DNA from: an uncultured Clostridia bacterium
GTDB lineage: Bacteria; Bacillota; Clostridia; Oscillospirales; Oscillospiraceae
Assembly (NCBI GenBank): GCA_946184165.1
Contig: CAMHEN010000006.1
Location: forward strand, 1 to 47,940
Direction of reading: 5' to 3'
Length of the DNA stretch: 47,940 nt
The notes under the pieces: model-generated
Seen by the model: the letters and a program-made list of their open reading frames with translations, nothing else
The model's database searches: none
Told to the model about the DNA's origin: nothing
Shown here: positions 7,370 to 16,400 of the stretch, one piece after another
How positions within the stretch are numbered: position 1 is the stretch's first letter
Layout of the letters: every line of letters begins with the position of its first letter
Made by a program: the position numbers and the translations under genes

Positions 7370-9421
7370 ATGGATCTGAATACCGACGTTCGATATATCA
7401 AGGGAATCGGAGAGAAAAAGGCGCAGGCGCTGGGAAAGCTCGGCGTCTTTTCTCTGCGTGACCTTGTTTCTTTTTTCCCCAGGAAATATGAGGACCGCAG
7501 CGAGATCAAGCCCATCGCCCTCACCTGCGAGGGGGAGACGGTCTGCGTGGAGGCTATGGTCGCCGATACCCCGCGCCTGACCCGGGTGCGCCGGGGTCTC
7601 GACCTTGTGAAGCTGCGCGCCGTGGACGAGAGCGCCGTGCTGGATATCACCTTCTTCAACCAGCCCTATGCCAAAGATAATCTCCAGCGAGGGGAGAGCT
7701 ATGTCTTCTTCGGAAAAATCGAGACAAACGGCGTCCGGCGCAGCATGGTAAACCCGGTCTACGAGAAGGCGGAGGGAGAGCGGAAGATCACCGGACGCAT
7801 TATCCCGGTCTACCGCGTCGCTGCAGGCCTCAACCAGCGGACTATGCTGCAGGCGGTACGTCAGGGGCTCGACGCCTGCCTGGATGAGCTGCCGGACGTG
7901 CTGCCCCATGCGGTGCGGGAGCGCTGCGCCCTCGCCCAGACGGGCTTTGCCTTTGAGAACATCCACTTCCCGGCGGACTTCGAGGCGCTGGAGCTTGCGC
8001 GCCGCAGACTCATATTCGAGGAGCTTTTCGTCCTTGCCTGCGCTCTCGGCCGGATGCGCGGGGAGCGCTCGCGGGAGAGCGGCCTTCTCATGTCTCCCGG
8101 AGACCTCACAGAGTTCTGGGCGGCTATGCCCTTTGAACCCACGGGGGCCCAGCGCCGCGCGGTGGAGGATGGACTGCGGGACATGAGCTCCGGCATGGTC
8201 ATGAACCGCCTGGTCCAGGGCGACGTGGGCAGCGGAAAAACGCTGGTCGCGGCGGCCCTCATCTGGCACTGCGCACAGAACGGATATCTCTCGGCCTTCA
8301 TGGCACCGACGGAGATTCTGGCAGAGCAGCACTGCCACACGCTCACAGAACTACTGAGCCCGCTCGGCCTTCGCATCGGAAAGCTCACCGGCTCCATGAC
8401 GGCAAAGGAGAAGCGCCTTGTGAAGCAGCAGCTCAAAAGCGGCGGCCTTGATCTCGTCATCGGCACCCATGCCCTTTTCAGCCAGGACGTGGAATATGAA
8501 AAGCTCGGCCTCGTGGTCACGGATGAGCAGCATCGCTTCGGCGTGGGTCAGCGCTCGGCTCTGATCGGCAAGGGGCAGAAGCCCCATGTGCTCGTCATGT
8601 CGGCGACGCCCATCCCGCGTACCCTCGCCCTCATCATCTACGGGGATCTGGACGTCTCCGTCATCGACGAGCTGCCGCCCGGCCGCCAGAAGGTGGACAC
8701 CTTCGCTGTGGACGAGAGCTACCGCGCCCGCCTTAACGGCTTCATCCGCAAGCTGGTGGGGGAGGGACGGCAGGTCTTTGTGGTCTGCCCCATGGTGGAG
8801 GAAAATGACGAGCTGCCCCAGAAGCTCAAGAGTGCCGAGGAGCATGCGGACCAGCTGCGCCGGGAGTTTCCGGATCTCCGTGTCGCCTGTGTCCACGGAA
8901 AGATGAAGGCGAAGGACAAGGACGCGGTCATGGCCTCCATGGTTGCGGGAGAGACGGACATCCTGGTTGCCACCACGGTTATTGAGGTGGGTGTGGACGT
9001 GCCGAACGCTGCCCTCATCGTTGTGGAAAACGCGGAGCGCTTCGGACTCAGCCAGCTCCATCAGCTCCGCGGCCGTGTGGGGCGCGGCAAACACAAGAGC
9101 TGGTGCATCCTTGTCTCCGACAACGACGGCGAGGAAAATCGCGCGCGCCTCAGCATCATGACCAAGACCAACGACGGTTTCAAGATTTCCGAGGAGGACC
9201 TGCGCCTGCGCGGCCCGGGCGATTTCTTCGGCTCCCGCCAGCACGGTCTGCCGGAGATGCACGTGGCGGATCTCGGGGCGGACGTAAACGTGATGCAGCG
9301 GGCCCAACAGGAGGCGGCGGCGCTGCTGGCCTCCGATCCGGAGCTCGAAGCACCCGGGCACGCCCCTCTCCGCGAGAGCGTAGAGCGTCTGCTGAAGAGC
9401 AATGCTGACAGCTTCAACTGA
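7370..9421 (+). CDS. recG: ATP-dependent DNA helicase RecG
   Basis: 683 residues, normal length. The N-terminal wedge/OB-fold domain (~residues 60-150) binds branched DNA; KGIGEKKAQAL at the start is the typical helix-hairpin-helix-like segment. Walker A is GDVGSGKT at 284-291, the DEQH box at 385-388 (TDEQHRFGVGQR), followed by MSATPIPRTLA (motif III), VHGKMKAKDKD, TTVIEVGVDVPNA and QLRGRVGRG (motif VI). The end has the conserved RLRGPGDFFGSRQHGLPE segment needed for fork reversal. It remodels stalled forks and Holliday junctions in the cytoplasm. The ATG follows the apbE stop by a single base, so it depends on the upstream transcript and ribosomes. Confidence 0.97.
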   Translation: MDLNTDVRYIKGIGEKKAQALGKLGVFSLRDLVSFFPRKYEDRSEIKPIALTCEGETVCVEAMVADTPRLTRVRRGLDLVKLRAVDESAVLDITFFNQPYAKDNLQRGESYVFFGKIETNGVRRSMVNPVYEKAEGERKITGRIIPVYRVAAGLNQRTMLQAVRQGLDACLDELPDVLPHAVRERCALAQTGFAFENIHFPADFEALELARRRLIFEELFVLACALGRMRGERSRESGLLMSPGDLTEFWAAMPFEPTGAQRRAVEDGLRDMSSGMVMNRLVQGDVGSGKTLVAAALIWHCAQNGYLSAFMAPTEILAEQHCHTLTELLSPLGLRIGKLTGSMTAKEKRLVKQQLKSGGLDLVIGTHALFSQDVEYEKLGLVVTDEQHRFGVGQRSALIGKGQKPHVLVMSATPIPRTLALIIYGDLDVSVIDELPPGRQKVDTFAVDESYRARLNGFIRKLVGEGRQVFVVCPMVEENDELPQKLKSAEEHADQLRREFPDLRVACVHGKMKAKDKDAVMASMVAGETDILVATTVIEVGVDVPNAALIVVENAERFGLSQLHQLRGRVGRGKHKSWCILVSDNDGEENRARLSIMTKTNDGFKISEEDLRLRGPGDFFGSRQHGLPEMHVADLGADVNVMQRAQQEAAALLASDPELEAPGHAPLRESVERLLKSNADSFN

Positions 9422-9501
9422 TTATGTAAACTAATCTATGTAAAATATAATACGTAAATAATATTGTGAAAACAATATTGCGTTAATGGTGTTATGTAAA
9501 C
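9422..9501. repeat. AT-rich TTATGTAAAC motif cluster (upstream of mtnN)
   Basis: Directly after the recG stop: TTATGTAAAC at 9422-9431 and 9492-9501, variants at 9436-9445 (CTATGTAAAA) and 9451-9459 (TACGTAAAT), and an 8-bp hairpin AATATTGT/ACAATATT (9460-9479, GAAA loop). The same motif recurs after mtnN. Much more AT-rich than the genes. Function not known; may be protein-binding sites, a terminator region or a small repeat family. Confidence 0.5.
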
Positions 9502-9561
9502 TAAATTCAGCAAATCAATTAAACACTGGGTGCACTTGACCGGGAGAAGGGGCAGGGAAGT

Positions 9562-10281
9562 ATGAAAACAAACGATCACAGACCGAAACGGATCGGAGTC
9601 ATCGGCGCGATGGAGGCTGAGGTGGAAACCCTGCGGGCGCAGGCGGGAACCGCGGAACCGGTACGCCTTGCGGACATGGAATTCTGCGAGGGACGCATCG
9701 GCGGCAGAGAGCTTGTAATCGCCCGGTGCGGGATAGGCAAGGTCAACGCGGGAATCTGTGCCCAGCTCATGATCTCACATTTCCATGTGGACTGTGTCAT
9801 CAATACCGGGGTCGCGGGTTCCCTTGACGCCGCAATCGACATCGGGGATCTCGTCGTCTGCACCGACGCGGTCCAGCACGACTTCGACATCACGCCTCTC
9901 GGCTTTCGGGCGGGGGAGATCCCGTATACCGGCCTCGCCGCGTTCCCGGCGGATGCGTATCTGCGCAGCGCCGCAAAAGAAGCCGCGCGGAGAGCCGCAC
10001 CCAAGATCGGGATCTTCGAGGGCCGGATCTGCTCCGGGGATCAGTTCATCGCCTCACGGGCGCAGAAGGAGAGCATCCGGCAGCGTTTCGGGGGCCTCTG
10101 CTGCGAGATGGAGGGGGCGGCGATCGCTCAGGCATGCCACCTCAACCATATCCCCTGGGTGATACTGCGGATGATCTCTGACAAGGCGGATGATTCGGAG
10201 GAGGTCAGCTTCCAGCTCTTTGCCGAAACCGCCGCCCGCAACTGCGCCGGGATCGTCCGGATGATGGTGGAAATGCTTTAA
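9562..10281 (+). CDS. mtnN: 5'-methylthioadenosine/S-adenosylhomocysteine nucleosidase
   Basis: 239 residues, ATG at 9562 behind GGAGAAGGGGCAGGGA. The family hallmarks are clear: IGVIGAMEAEVETL at the start (catalytic Glu in the AMEAE segment), GIGKVNAGICAQ, NTGVAGSLD, GDLVVCTDAVQHDFD, ICSGDQFI, CCEMEGAAIAQ with the ribose-binding Met-Glu, and RMISDKADD with the catalytic Asp. It cleaves MTA and SAH to adenine plus the thioribose or ribosyl-homocysteine, feeding methionine salvage, and would also process MTA from polyamine synthesis, though potABCD lies far downstream. It stands alone between two AT-rich motif clusters and is followed by a bidirectional terminator. Confidence 0.95.
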   Translation: MKTNDHRPKRIGVIGAMEAEVETLRAQAGTAEPVRLADMEFCEGRIGGRELVIARCGIGKVNAGICAQLMISHFHVDCVINTGVAGSLDAAIDIGDLVVCTDAVQHDFDITPLGFRAGEIPYTGLAAFPADAYLRSAAKEAARRAAPKIGIFEGRICSGDQFIASRAQKESIRQRFGGLCCEMEGAAIAQACHLNHIPWVILRMISDKADDSEEVSFQLFAETAARNCAGIVRMMVEML

Positions 10282-10284
10282 AAA

Positions 10285-10365
10285 TTATGTAAACAGAATT
10301 AAGTTAATCACAATATGCTAATAAATTTATGTAAAAAAGAATATTGTAAATAAAATTATGTAAAA
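10285..10365. repeat. AT-rich TTATGTAAAC motif cluster (downstream of mtnN)
   Basis: Directly after the mtnN stop: TTATGTAAAC at 10285-10294, TTATGTAAAA at 10327-10336 and 10356-10365, and ATTGTAAAT near 10343. Same orientation as the copies upstream of mtnN, so the gene is bracketed by this motif. Confidence 0.5.
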
Positions 10366-10375
10366 TAAAAAAGAC

Positions 10376-10425
10376 GCCGGGCAAACGGATCATGTCGGAT
10401 CTGATTTGCCCGGCTTTGTTTTGTA
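10376..10425. terminator. bidirectional intrinsic terminator (mtnN / J-domain operon)
   Basis: GCCGGGCAAA (10376-10385) and TTTGCCCGGC (10405-10414) form a perfect 10-bp stem, with TTTGTTTTG on the plus side and a long A-run (10358-10372) giving T's on the minus side. It separates two convergent transcripts. Confidence 0.9.
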
Positions 10426-10452
10426 TGAAAACGACATGTCGTCTGAGGATAA

Positions 10453-11121
10453 TCAGCAGCAGAAAATGAGCGGCAGGCCGCAGCGGCCGCCGGTGCAGAG
10501 GGAGGCGGCGCAGAGACCGAGCCATATGGGGTTGAGGTTTACGGATCTCGCGTAACTGCCGGTATAGTTGTCGTAGAAGTCCGCGCCGCTCTGGAGCTGC
10601 TCCAGCAGGCGGCGGTATTCTGCGTTGTCCGGCTCCATGGCCACTGCTCTTTTCGCATGCTCCAGCGCAGCAACCTTGTTGCCGAGATACATATTTGCGC
10701 CCGCGGAGAGATAGAACCACTTGCCGTCCCGCTCACTCTCAGGTACGCCGGAGAGGGCGTTGAGGGCTTCGCGGTACATGCCGTTTCGGATATAATTGAT
10801 GGCGGCGGTGTATTCGCTGCGCTCGGTCTGCCGGGCCTGGGAGCCATAACCTGCCCAGTCTGTCCAGCCGTTGCCATAGCCATACTGCTGGTAGGCGCCC
10901 GCCTGTCCGCCATATCCGCCGTAGGAGGCGCTGCCGGGGATGTTGCCGCTTTTGATCTGGTCGTAGGCGGCGTTCACATCGTTCATCTTCTTGGCTGCCT
11001 CTGCATCGCCCGGGTGCAGATCGGGGTGATACTTCTTGATCAGGTCACGGTAGGCTTTTTTAACCTCCTCGTCGGAGGCGTTCGGGGATACGCCCAGCAC
11101 TTTATACGGATCCTGAACCAT
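10453..11121 (-). CDS. J-domain (DnaJ-like) protein with TPR-like segment
   Basis: I place the start at ATG 11121 ([10 protein letters not shown]), 7 nt after GGAGAGGGG; an ATG 18 bases further up has no site. 222 residues. Residues 1-70 are a J domain: [36 protein letters not shown] with the HPD triad that stimulates DnaK ATPase. A Gly/Tyr-rich linker (~80-110) follows, then a TPR-like helical pair ([22 protein letters not shown] ... ) and a hydrophobic Cys-rich tail that could touch the membrane. It overlaps the end of the DUF5685 gene by 20 bp, so translation is coupled. It probably recruits DnaK to a specific client, perhaps its operon partners (inference). Confidence 0.88.
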   Translation of the reverse strand: MVQDPYKVLGVSPNASDEEVKKAYRDLIKKYHPDLHPGDAEAAKKMNDVNAAYDQIKSGNIPGSASYGGYGGQAGAYQQYGYGNGWTDWAGYGSQARQTERSEYTAAINYIRNGMYREALNALSGVPESERDGKWFYLSAGANMYLGNKVAALEHAKRAVAMEPDNAEYRRLLEQLQSGADFYDNYTGSYARSVNLNPIWLGLCAASLCTGGRCGLPLIFCC

Positions 11122-11947
11122 TTTCGGACCCCTCTCCATTATATTTTTGATTAAAAGCGGACCACAATCCGACGCAGAGGATGTTCTTCATGAGCCCCGT
11201 ATCGGCGACAAGGGGCAGTCTGTCGTACCAGTAGACGCACTCGCCGAGCTGCATGCGGAGAATATCACGGAAGCGTTCCCCGTTTTCCTCTCTTCCCGCG
11301 AGACCGGCAAAGGGGTTATACCGCCCGCGCCGTACGTCCTCGTCCAGATCCATGGCCGCGTCCAACAAATAGAGAAAGCGGCCCAGGGCGTCGCCCATAT
11401 GGCGCAGAGTTCCGCTCCAGCGGTCCTCCCGCCAGACAAAGACCTCCCGCATCATGGCCCCGAAACAGGCCGCCGCGGCGTCCGGATCTTCACGCCCCTC
11501 GCTCTCAATGGCAGAAAGCTCGTCCAGGGCCTTCTCAATTGCTTCGCACTGGCGGGGGAAGCGACCCTTCACCGCGTCATAGCCTGCCCGGAGGGTTTTG
11601 GCCTCCGCCAGGGCGATGAGACTTTTGTCGTCCTTCCAGTCGTCCAGGCATTTGAGATAGGCCAGGGCGATGTTCATATTGGCGGCATAATCGGAGGCCT
11701 CGCTCATCACGAAGCGCTCGCTCCCCAGGGGATGGCGCATGCAGCCGCTCTCGCCGGACTCCTCCTTCGGTTCATACAGAGAGGAGAGCAGCAGCACCAG
11801 AAAGGTCATGTCGTAATTGAGCGTGAGCCGTGCCGACTGTCCGAAGCAGCGCTTCAGGCTCCGGCAGAGTCCGCAGTAGACGGCCTTGTAGCGCCGGAGC
11901 TCAGGCTCCTCCAGCACGTTCGAAGCCGCGATAAGGTATCCAAACAT
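11102..11947 (-). CDS. DUF5685 family protein
   Basis: 281 residues. The start is [36 protein letters not shown], with a Cys-x2-Cys pair, followed by [17 protein letters not shown] and a long all-helical body including [25 protein letters not shown] and [20 protein letters not shown]. The two Asp-rich helices resemble those of the DUF5685 family of Clostridia and faintly recall isoprenoid-synthase-like all-alpha folds; no function is established. It sits between a zinc-ribbon membrane protein and a J-domain protein, overlapping the latter by 20 bp. This order suggests the three work together. No signal peptide seen. Confidence 0.75.
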   Translation of the reverse strand: MFGYLIAASNVLEEPELRRYKAVYCGLCRSLKRCFGQSARLTLNYDMTFLVLLLSSLYEPKEESGESGCMRHPLGSERFVMSEASDYAANMNIALAYLKCLDDWKDDKSLIALAEAKTLRAGYDAVKGRFPRQCEAIEKALDELSAIESEGREDPDAAAACFGAMMREVFVWREDRWSGTLRHMGDALGRFLYLLDAAMDLDEDVRRGRYNPFAGLAGREENGERFRDILRMQLGECVYWYDRLPLVADTGLMKNILCVGLWSAFNQKYNGEGSENGSGSV

Positions 11948-11956
11948 AAGGTCGGC

Positions 11957-12364
11957 TCAGCTCTTTCCCGTGAAGGTGTTCCCGCACTTGCGGCAGACGA
12001 TCTTGATCTTGCCGTGTCCGCGCGGGACGCGCAGCGTGGTCTTGCATGCAGGGCAGGTGTAGAACTTGTAGTCCTTGCGCTGTACCCACTTCTCCCTGCG
12101 GAGCTTGAGGGTGGCGCGGATTTTGTAGTACAGGCGCAGAAACTTTCCGTTCTCCTCCCGCCGCCGGACGAGATTGCGTGAAAACATCCGAAAGTACACA
12201 TAGCCCAGCAGCGCCAGCACTGCCGCATAGAACACGCGCCCGGCGATCCCCTTTACGAAGGCGGCCGTCACCAGCAGCACGGCGTCCAGGGCGAACAGAA
12301 ACAGATTCAGTTGATCGTTGCCGTTTCGACCGACCATGAAACGCGCCAGTTTTTCTCTCATCAT
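11957..12364 (-). CDS. membrane protein with C-terminal zinc ribbon
   Basis: 135 residues. Two likely membrane helices lie at ~20-38 (LFLFALDAVLLVTAAFVKG) and ~42-58 (VFYAAVLALLGYVYF). The C terminus is a zinc ribbon, CPACKTTLRVPRGHGKIKIVC then CGNTF, of the kind found in J-domain-associated and MJ0042-like proteins. The start may be ATG 12364 or the next codon. It is the first gene of a three-gene minus-strand operon (9 bp before DUF5685, then the J-domain gene). The zinc ribbon would face the cytoplasm and may bind RNA, DNA or a partner protein; that is inference. Divergent from truA, sharing a 155-bp AT-rich promoter region (12365-12519). Confidence 0.78.
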   Translation of the reverse strand: MMREKLARFMVGRNGNDQLNLFLFALDAVLLVTAAFVKGIAGRVFYAAVLALLGYVYFRMFSRNLVRRREENGKFLRLYYKIRATLKLRREKWVQRKDYKFYTCPACKTTLRVPRGHGKIKIVCRKCGNTFTGKS

Positions 12365-12519
12365 GCAAGCCGTCGCTTTCTTTCAAAAATCACATATTCA
12401 ACTATACCATACTCTGGGGAAAATATATCAAAAAACTGTAAAATTTCTTTTTTCGGAGTCCCTTGCAAAAGAAGTTCCGGGCGAGTAAACTGAAGTCATA
12501 CACGAACGGGAGGCGAATC

Positions 12520-13257
12520 ATGCGAAATTTCAAGCTGACGCTCTGCTATGACGGCAGCCGCTACCGTGGATGGCAGCGGCAGGGGAACACGGAGAACACC
12601 ATCCAGACAAAGGTAGAGGAGCTGCTGTCCAGACTGCTGGAGCAGAAGGTTGAGATCGCCGCCTCCGGGCGTACCGATGCCGGCGTCCACGCCCGGCGGC
12701 AGGTCTGCTCCTTCCATGCGGAGACTGAGCACAGCACAGAATTTATGTTAACTGAATTACGCAAATTTCTTCCGGAGGATATCGGAGCCGTATCCCTGGA
12801 GGAGGCGCCGACACGCTTTCACGCGCGGCTGAGCTGCCGGGAAAAGACCTACCTCTACCGCGTCTGGAACAGCACCGCGCCAAATGTCTTTGAACGGAAG
12901 TATCTCTATGCTTTCCCGGAAACGCTGGATCTCGACGCCATGCGGAGGGCTGCGGCGCTTCTCCTCGGGGAGCATGACTTCTCCGCCTTCTGCACCGATC
13001 CCCGCATGAAAAAGTCTGCCGTGCGTACCCTGACGGATATCCGCATCGAAGAGGCGGGCGGAGAGCTGCGTCTCTTTTATACAGGAAACGGCTTTCTTTA
13101 TAACATGGTGCGCATCTTGACCGGGACCCTTCTGGAGGTCGGCCGCGGCCAGAGAAGCGCTGAGAGCGTCCTTGCCGCCCTCGAGAGCCGCGACCGGTCG
13201 CAGACGGGCTTTACAGCCCCGGCCCGGGGCCTGACGCTCTGGGAGCAGGCGTATTGA
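12520..13257 (+). CDS. truA: tRNA pseudouridine synthase A
   Basis: 245 residues from ATG 12520 behind GGGAGGCG; an upstream in-frame ATG at 12463 has no site. Family motifs: LTLCYDGSRYRGWQRQ at the start, ASGRTDAGVHARRQ with the catalytic Asp, FHARLSCREKTYLYRVWN, LLGEHDFSAFC, and NGFLYNMVRILTGTLLEVGRG near the end. It converts uridines 38-40 in the anticodon arm of many tRNAs to pseudouridine. It stands alone on the plus strand, divergent from the zinc-ribbon operon. Confidence 0.96.
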   Translation: MRNFKLTLCYDGSRYRGWQRQGNTENTIQTKVEELLSRLLEQKVEIAASGRTDAGVHARRQVCSFHAETEHSTEFMLTELRKFLPEDIGAVSLEEAPTRFHARLSCREKTYLYRVWNSTAPNVFERKYLYAFPETLDLDAMRRAAALLLGEHDFSAFCTDPRMKKSAVRTLTDIRIEEAGGELRLFYTGNGFLYNMVRILTGTLLEVGRGQRSAESVLAALESRDRSQTGFTAPARGLTLWEQAY

Positions 13258-13315
13258 GCTGCCCGGGAAGACGTCGCCCGGCCCGCGCCGAAGACGCATG
13301 AATCAGCAATACTGA

Positions 13316-13360
13316 GGCGATACCGCATAATTCGTCGAGAGCGAATTGTGCGGTATCGCC
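13316..13360. terminator. 19-bp stem hairpin after truA
   Basis: GGCGATACCGCATAATTCG (13316-13334) pairs with 13342-13360 with one wobble and a 7-nt loop. There is no T-run on either side, so it is a strong hairpin, perhaps a terminator of unusual type, an mRNA 3'-end stabiliser or a small repeat. Confidence 0.5.
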
Positions 13361-13376
13361 TTAAGGGGATTTCCAA

Positions 13377-13411
13377 TTGACAATCTTTTGAAAATAGAAT
13401 AATATTATAAT
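13377..13411 (+). promoter_or_regulatory. putative promoter of the caspase-like gene
   Basis: A consensus -35 TTGACA at 13377-13382, with TAATAT at 17 bp spacing (13400-13405) and a perfect TATAAT slightly further down (13406-13411), in AT-rich DNA. GGAGGA at 13433-13438 is the ribosome site for ATG 13447. Confidence 0.55.
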
Positions 13412-13446
13412 ATAGTGTATGGAAAATATCATGGAGGACAGTATCG

Positions 13447-16400
13447 ATGAACACGAAAAAGATCATAGCGCTGCTTCTTGCCGTACTCATGATGGTTTCG
13501 CTGTTTGCGCCCGTGGGGGCGTTCGCGGACGAGGGAGACGGCATAGAGGTATACTATGACGATCCGCCCGAGGATGAGATTGTCGAGGTCACGGACGACG
13601 AGCTGCCGGACGACCCCGCGGATATCTCCTCCGAGGATCCGGACGTCATCGAGATCGTCGACGGCGATTCCGATCTGCCGGAAGAGCCGGAAGAGCCGGT
13701 GGAACCCGAAGAGCCCGTCGATGCTCCGGACGACGCGGAGGAGCCCGAAGAGGACCCCTTCCCTGAGGACGAGTGGGACGAGGACGAGATGGTCAGCGCG
13801 GCGACTGCCCTGAGCATCACGAGGCAGCCCGTCAGCGTCACGGCCGCCGTCGGCTCCAGCGTCTCCTTCAGCGTGACTGCGAGTCACGGCAACGTGATCT
13901 ACGACTGGCAGTACTATTACTACAACCAGTGGAACGATTTCCAGAACGGTGATTCCGCGACCTTCACCATGACCGCGGAGGAGGTCTGGGACGGGCTGCA
14001 GATCCGCTGCAAGGTGCTCGACCGGGATACCTACGCCTATGTGTATTCGAACACGGTCACCCTCACGATCGGCTCGGGGCTGACGATCACGAGACAGCCC
14101 GCGGCCAAGACGGCGGCGCCGGGCGACAGCGTGACCTGGACCGTGGCGGCGAGCAGCAGCAACGTGACCTACAACTGGCAGTACTACTACAACAATCAGT
14201 GGACCAGCTTCCAGGGCGGCACCGCAGCGAGTCTGACGAAGACCGTGCAGGCGAGCTGGAACGGCTGGAAGATCCGCGTCATTGTCACGGACAAGAGCAC
14301 CGGCAAGAGCGTCACCTCCAACGCCGTCACGCTCACCGTAACGTCCGCGTCGGCGCTGTCCATCACGAGACAGCCCCAGAACATCACGGCGGCGCCGGGC
14401 GACAGCGTCACCTGGACCGTGGCGGCGAGCAGCACCAACGTGAGCTACAACTGGCAGTACTACTACAACAGCAAGTGGACCAGCTTCGTAGGCGGCACCG
14501 GCGCGAGTCTCACGAAGACCGTGCTTTCGAGCTGGGACGGCTGGCAGATCCGCGTCATCGTCACGGACAAGAGCACCGGCGCGAGCGTCACCTCCAACGC
14601 CGTCACGCTCACCGTGACGACCGCGCCCGCCCTGTCCATCACGAAGCAGCCCCAGGACATCTCCACGGTAACGAGCTCCTCCGTCACCTGGACCACGGCG
14701 GCGAGCAGCAGCAACGTGACCTATAAGTGGCAGTACTACTACAACGGCAAGTGGACGAACTTTGAGGGCGGCACCGCCGCGAGCCTCACGAAGACCGTGA
14801 CAGGCGGCTGGAACGGCTGGAAGATCCGCTGCGTCGTCACAGACAAGAGCACCGGCGCGAGCGTCACCACCCGCGAAGCCATGCTCTCCGTCCTGTCCAT
14901 CACAAAGCAGCCGGGCAACAGGACCGCGAGCCCCGGCGACAGCGTGACCTGGACGATCACCGCCAACCGCAGCGACGTGACCTACCAGTGGCAGTATTAC
15001 TACAACAACAAGTGGACGAACTTCCAGGGCGGCAATGCCGACAGCCTTACGAAGACGGTGCAGTCGAGCTGGAACGGCTGGAAGATCCGCTGCATCGTAG
15101 CGGATGCGAGCAACAGCATCATCAACATTGTCTCGAGCGAGTGCACGCTCACGGTCGGGCCCGCGCTTGCCATTACAAGGCATCCCGCCAACGTCACGGT
15201 CGAGGCCGGCGCCGCTTTCTCCATGACCGTGGCCGCGAACTACAGCAGCGTGAGCTATGACTGGCAGTATTATTACAACAACAAGTGGACCAGCTTCCAG
15301 AACAGCAATGCCGCGACGCTGACGAAGACCGCGCAGGCGGGCTGGAACGGCTGGCAGATCCGCTGCAAAGTGACCGAACAGAACAGCGGCGCGTCCGTTT
15401 ACTCGAATACGGCCACGCTCACGATCGGCGCGCCCCTTACCATCACGAAGCAGCCTACCGATATCACCACCTCCCCCGACTCCTCCGTCACCTGGACCGT
15501 GGGGGCGAGCAACCCTAACGCGGGCTACCAGTGGCAGTATTACTACAACAACAAGTGGAACAACTTCCAGGGCGGCACCGGCGCGAGCCTCACGAAGACG
15601 GTTCAGTCGGGCTGGAACGGCTGGAAGATCCGCTGCCGCCTGACCGACCCCGCCAGCGGCAAGTACATCTACTCCAACGAGGTTACGCTGAAGGTCCTGT
15701 ATCTCTCGGGCAGAACCGGCGACATCATCGTCGCACCCGACACCGCCTTCTCTCTGACCGTCCAGTCCAGCGTGGAGGACGTGACATACAGATGGCAGTA
15801 CTACTACAACGAAAAGTGGACCAACTTTGAAGACGGCAGCTCTGCGACTCTGACGAAGACGGCGCAGGCGACCTGGGACGGCTGGCAGATCCGCGTGATC
15901 GTCACCGACAGGAGCAGCGGCTTCTATCAGATTTTCAGCTACAGCCCCCTGAAGGTCCTGTACATCACGAATGAGCCCGCCAATATCACGGTCGACGCGG
16001 ACTCCAGCTTCTCCGTAAGCGTGGGCGCGAGTCTGAGCAACGTGACCTATCAGTGGCAGTACTATTACAACAGCAAGTGGACCAATTTTGAAAACGGCAA
16101 TTCCGCGACCCTGACGAAGACGGCGCAGGCGACCTGGGACGGCTGGCAGATCCGCTGCAAGGTCACCGCCGTCGGGACCACCGTAAGCGTATACTCCAGG
16201 GCTGCCACGCTGACTGTGCGCAGCTTTCCGCCGAGCGGCACGCGCAATATCTATGTCGGCTCCACCAGCGCCACCATCAACAGCGCCGGCGATTCCGCCT
16301 GGTTCCGCTTCGTCCCGACCACGTCCGGCACCTACACCCTCACGTCCTCCGGCTCGTCGGATACCAAGGGTTACCTGTACAACGCCTCCGGCGATCAGCT

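Noticed and set aside
13429-15183. Long minus-strand open frame (584 codons) opposite the caspase-like gene
   Set aside because: It arises from the regular codon pattern of the Ig-like repeats and high GC; its translation is low-complexity, with no ribosome site and no family likeness.
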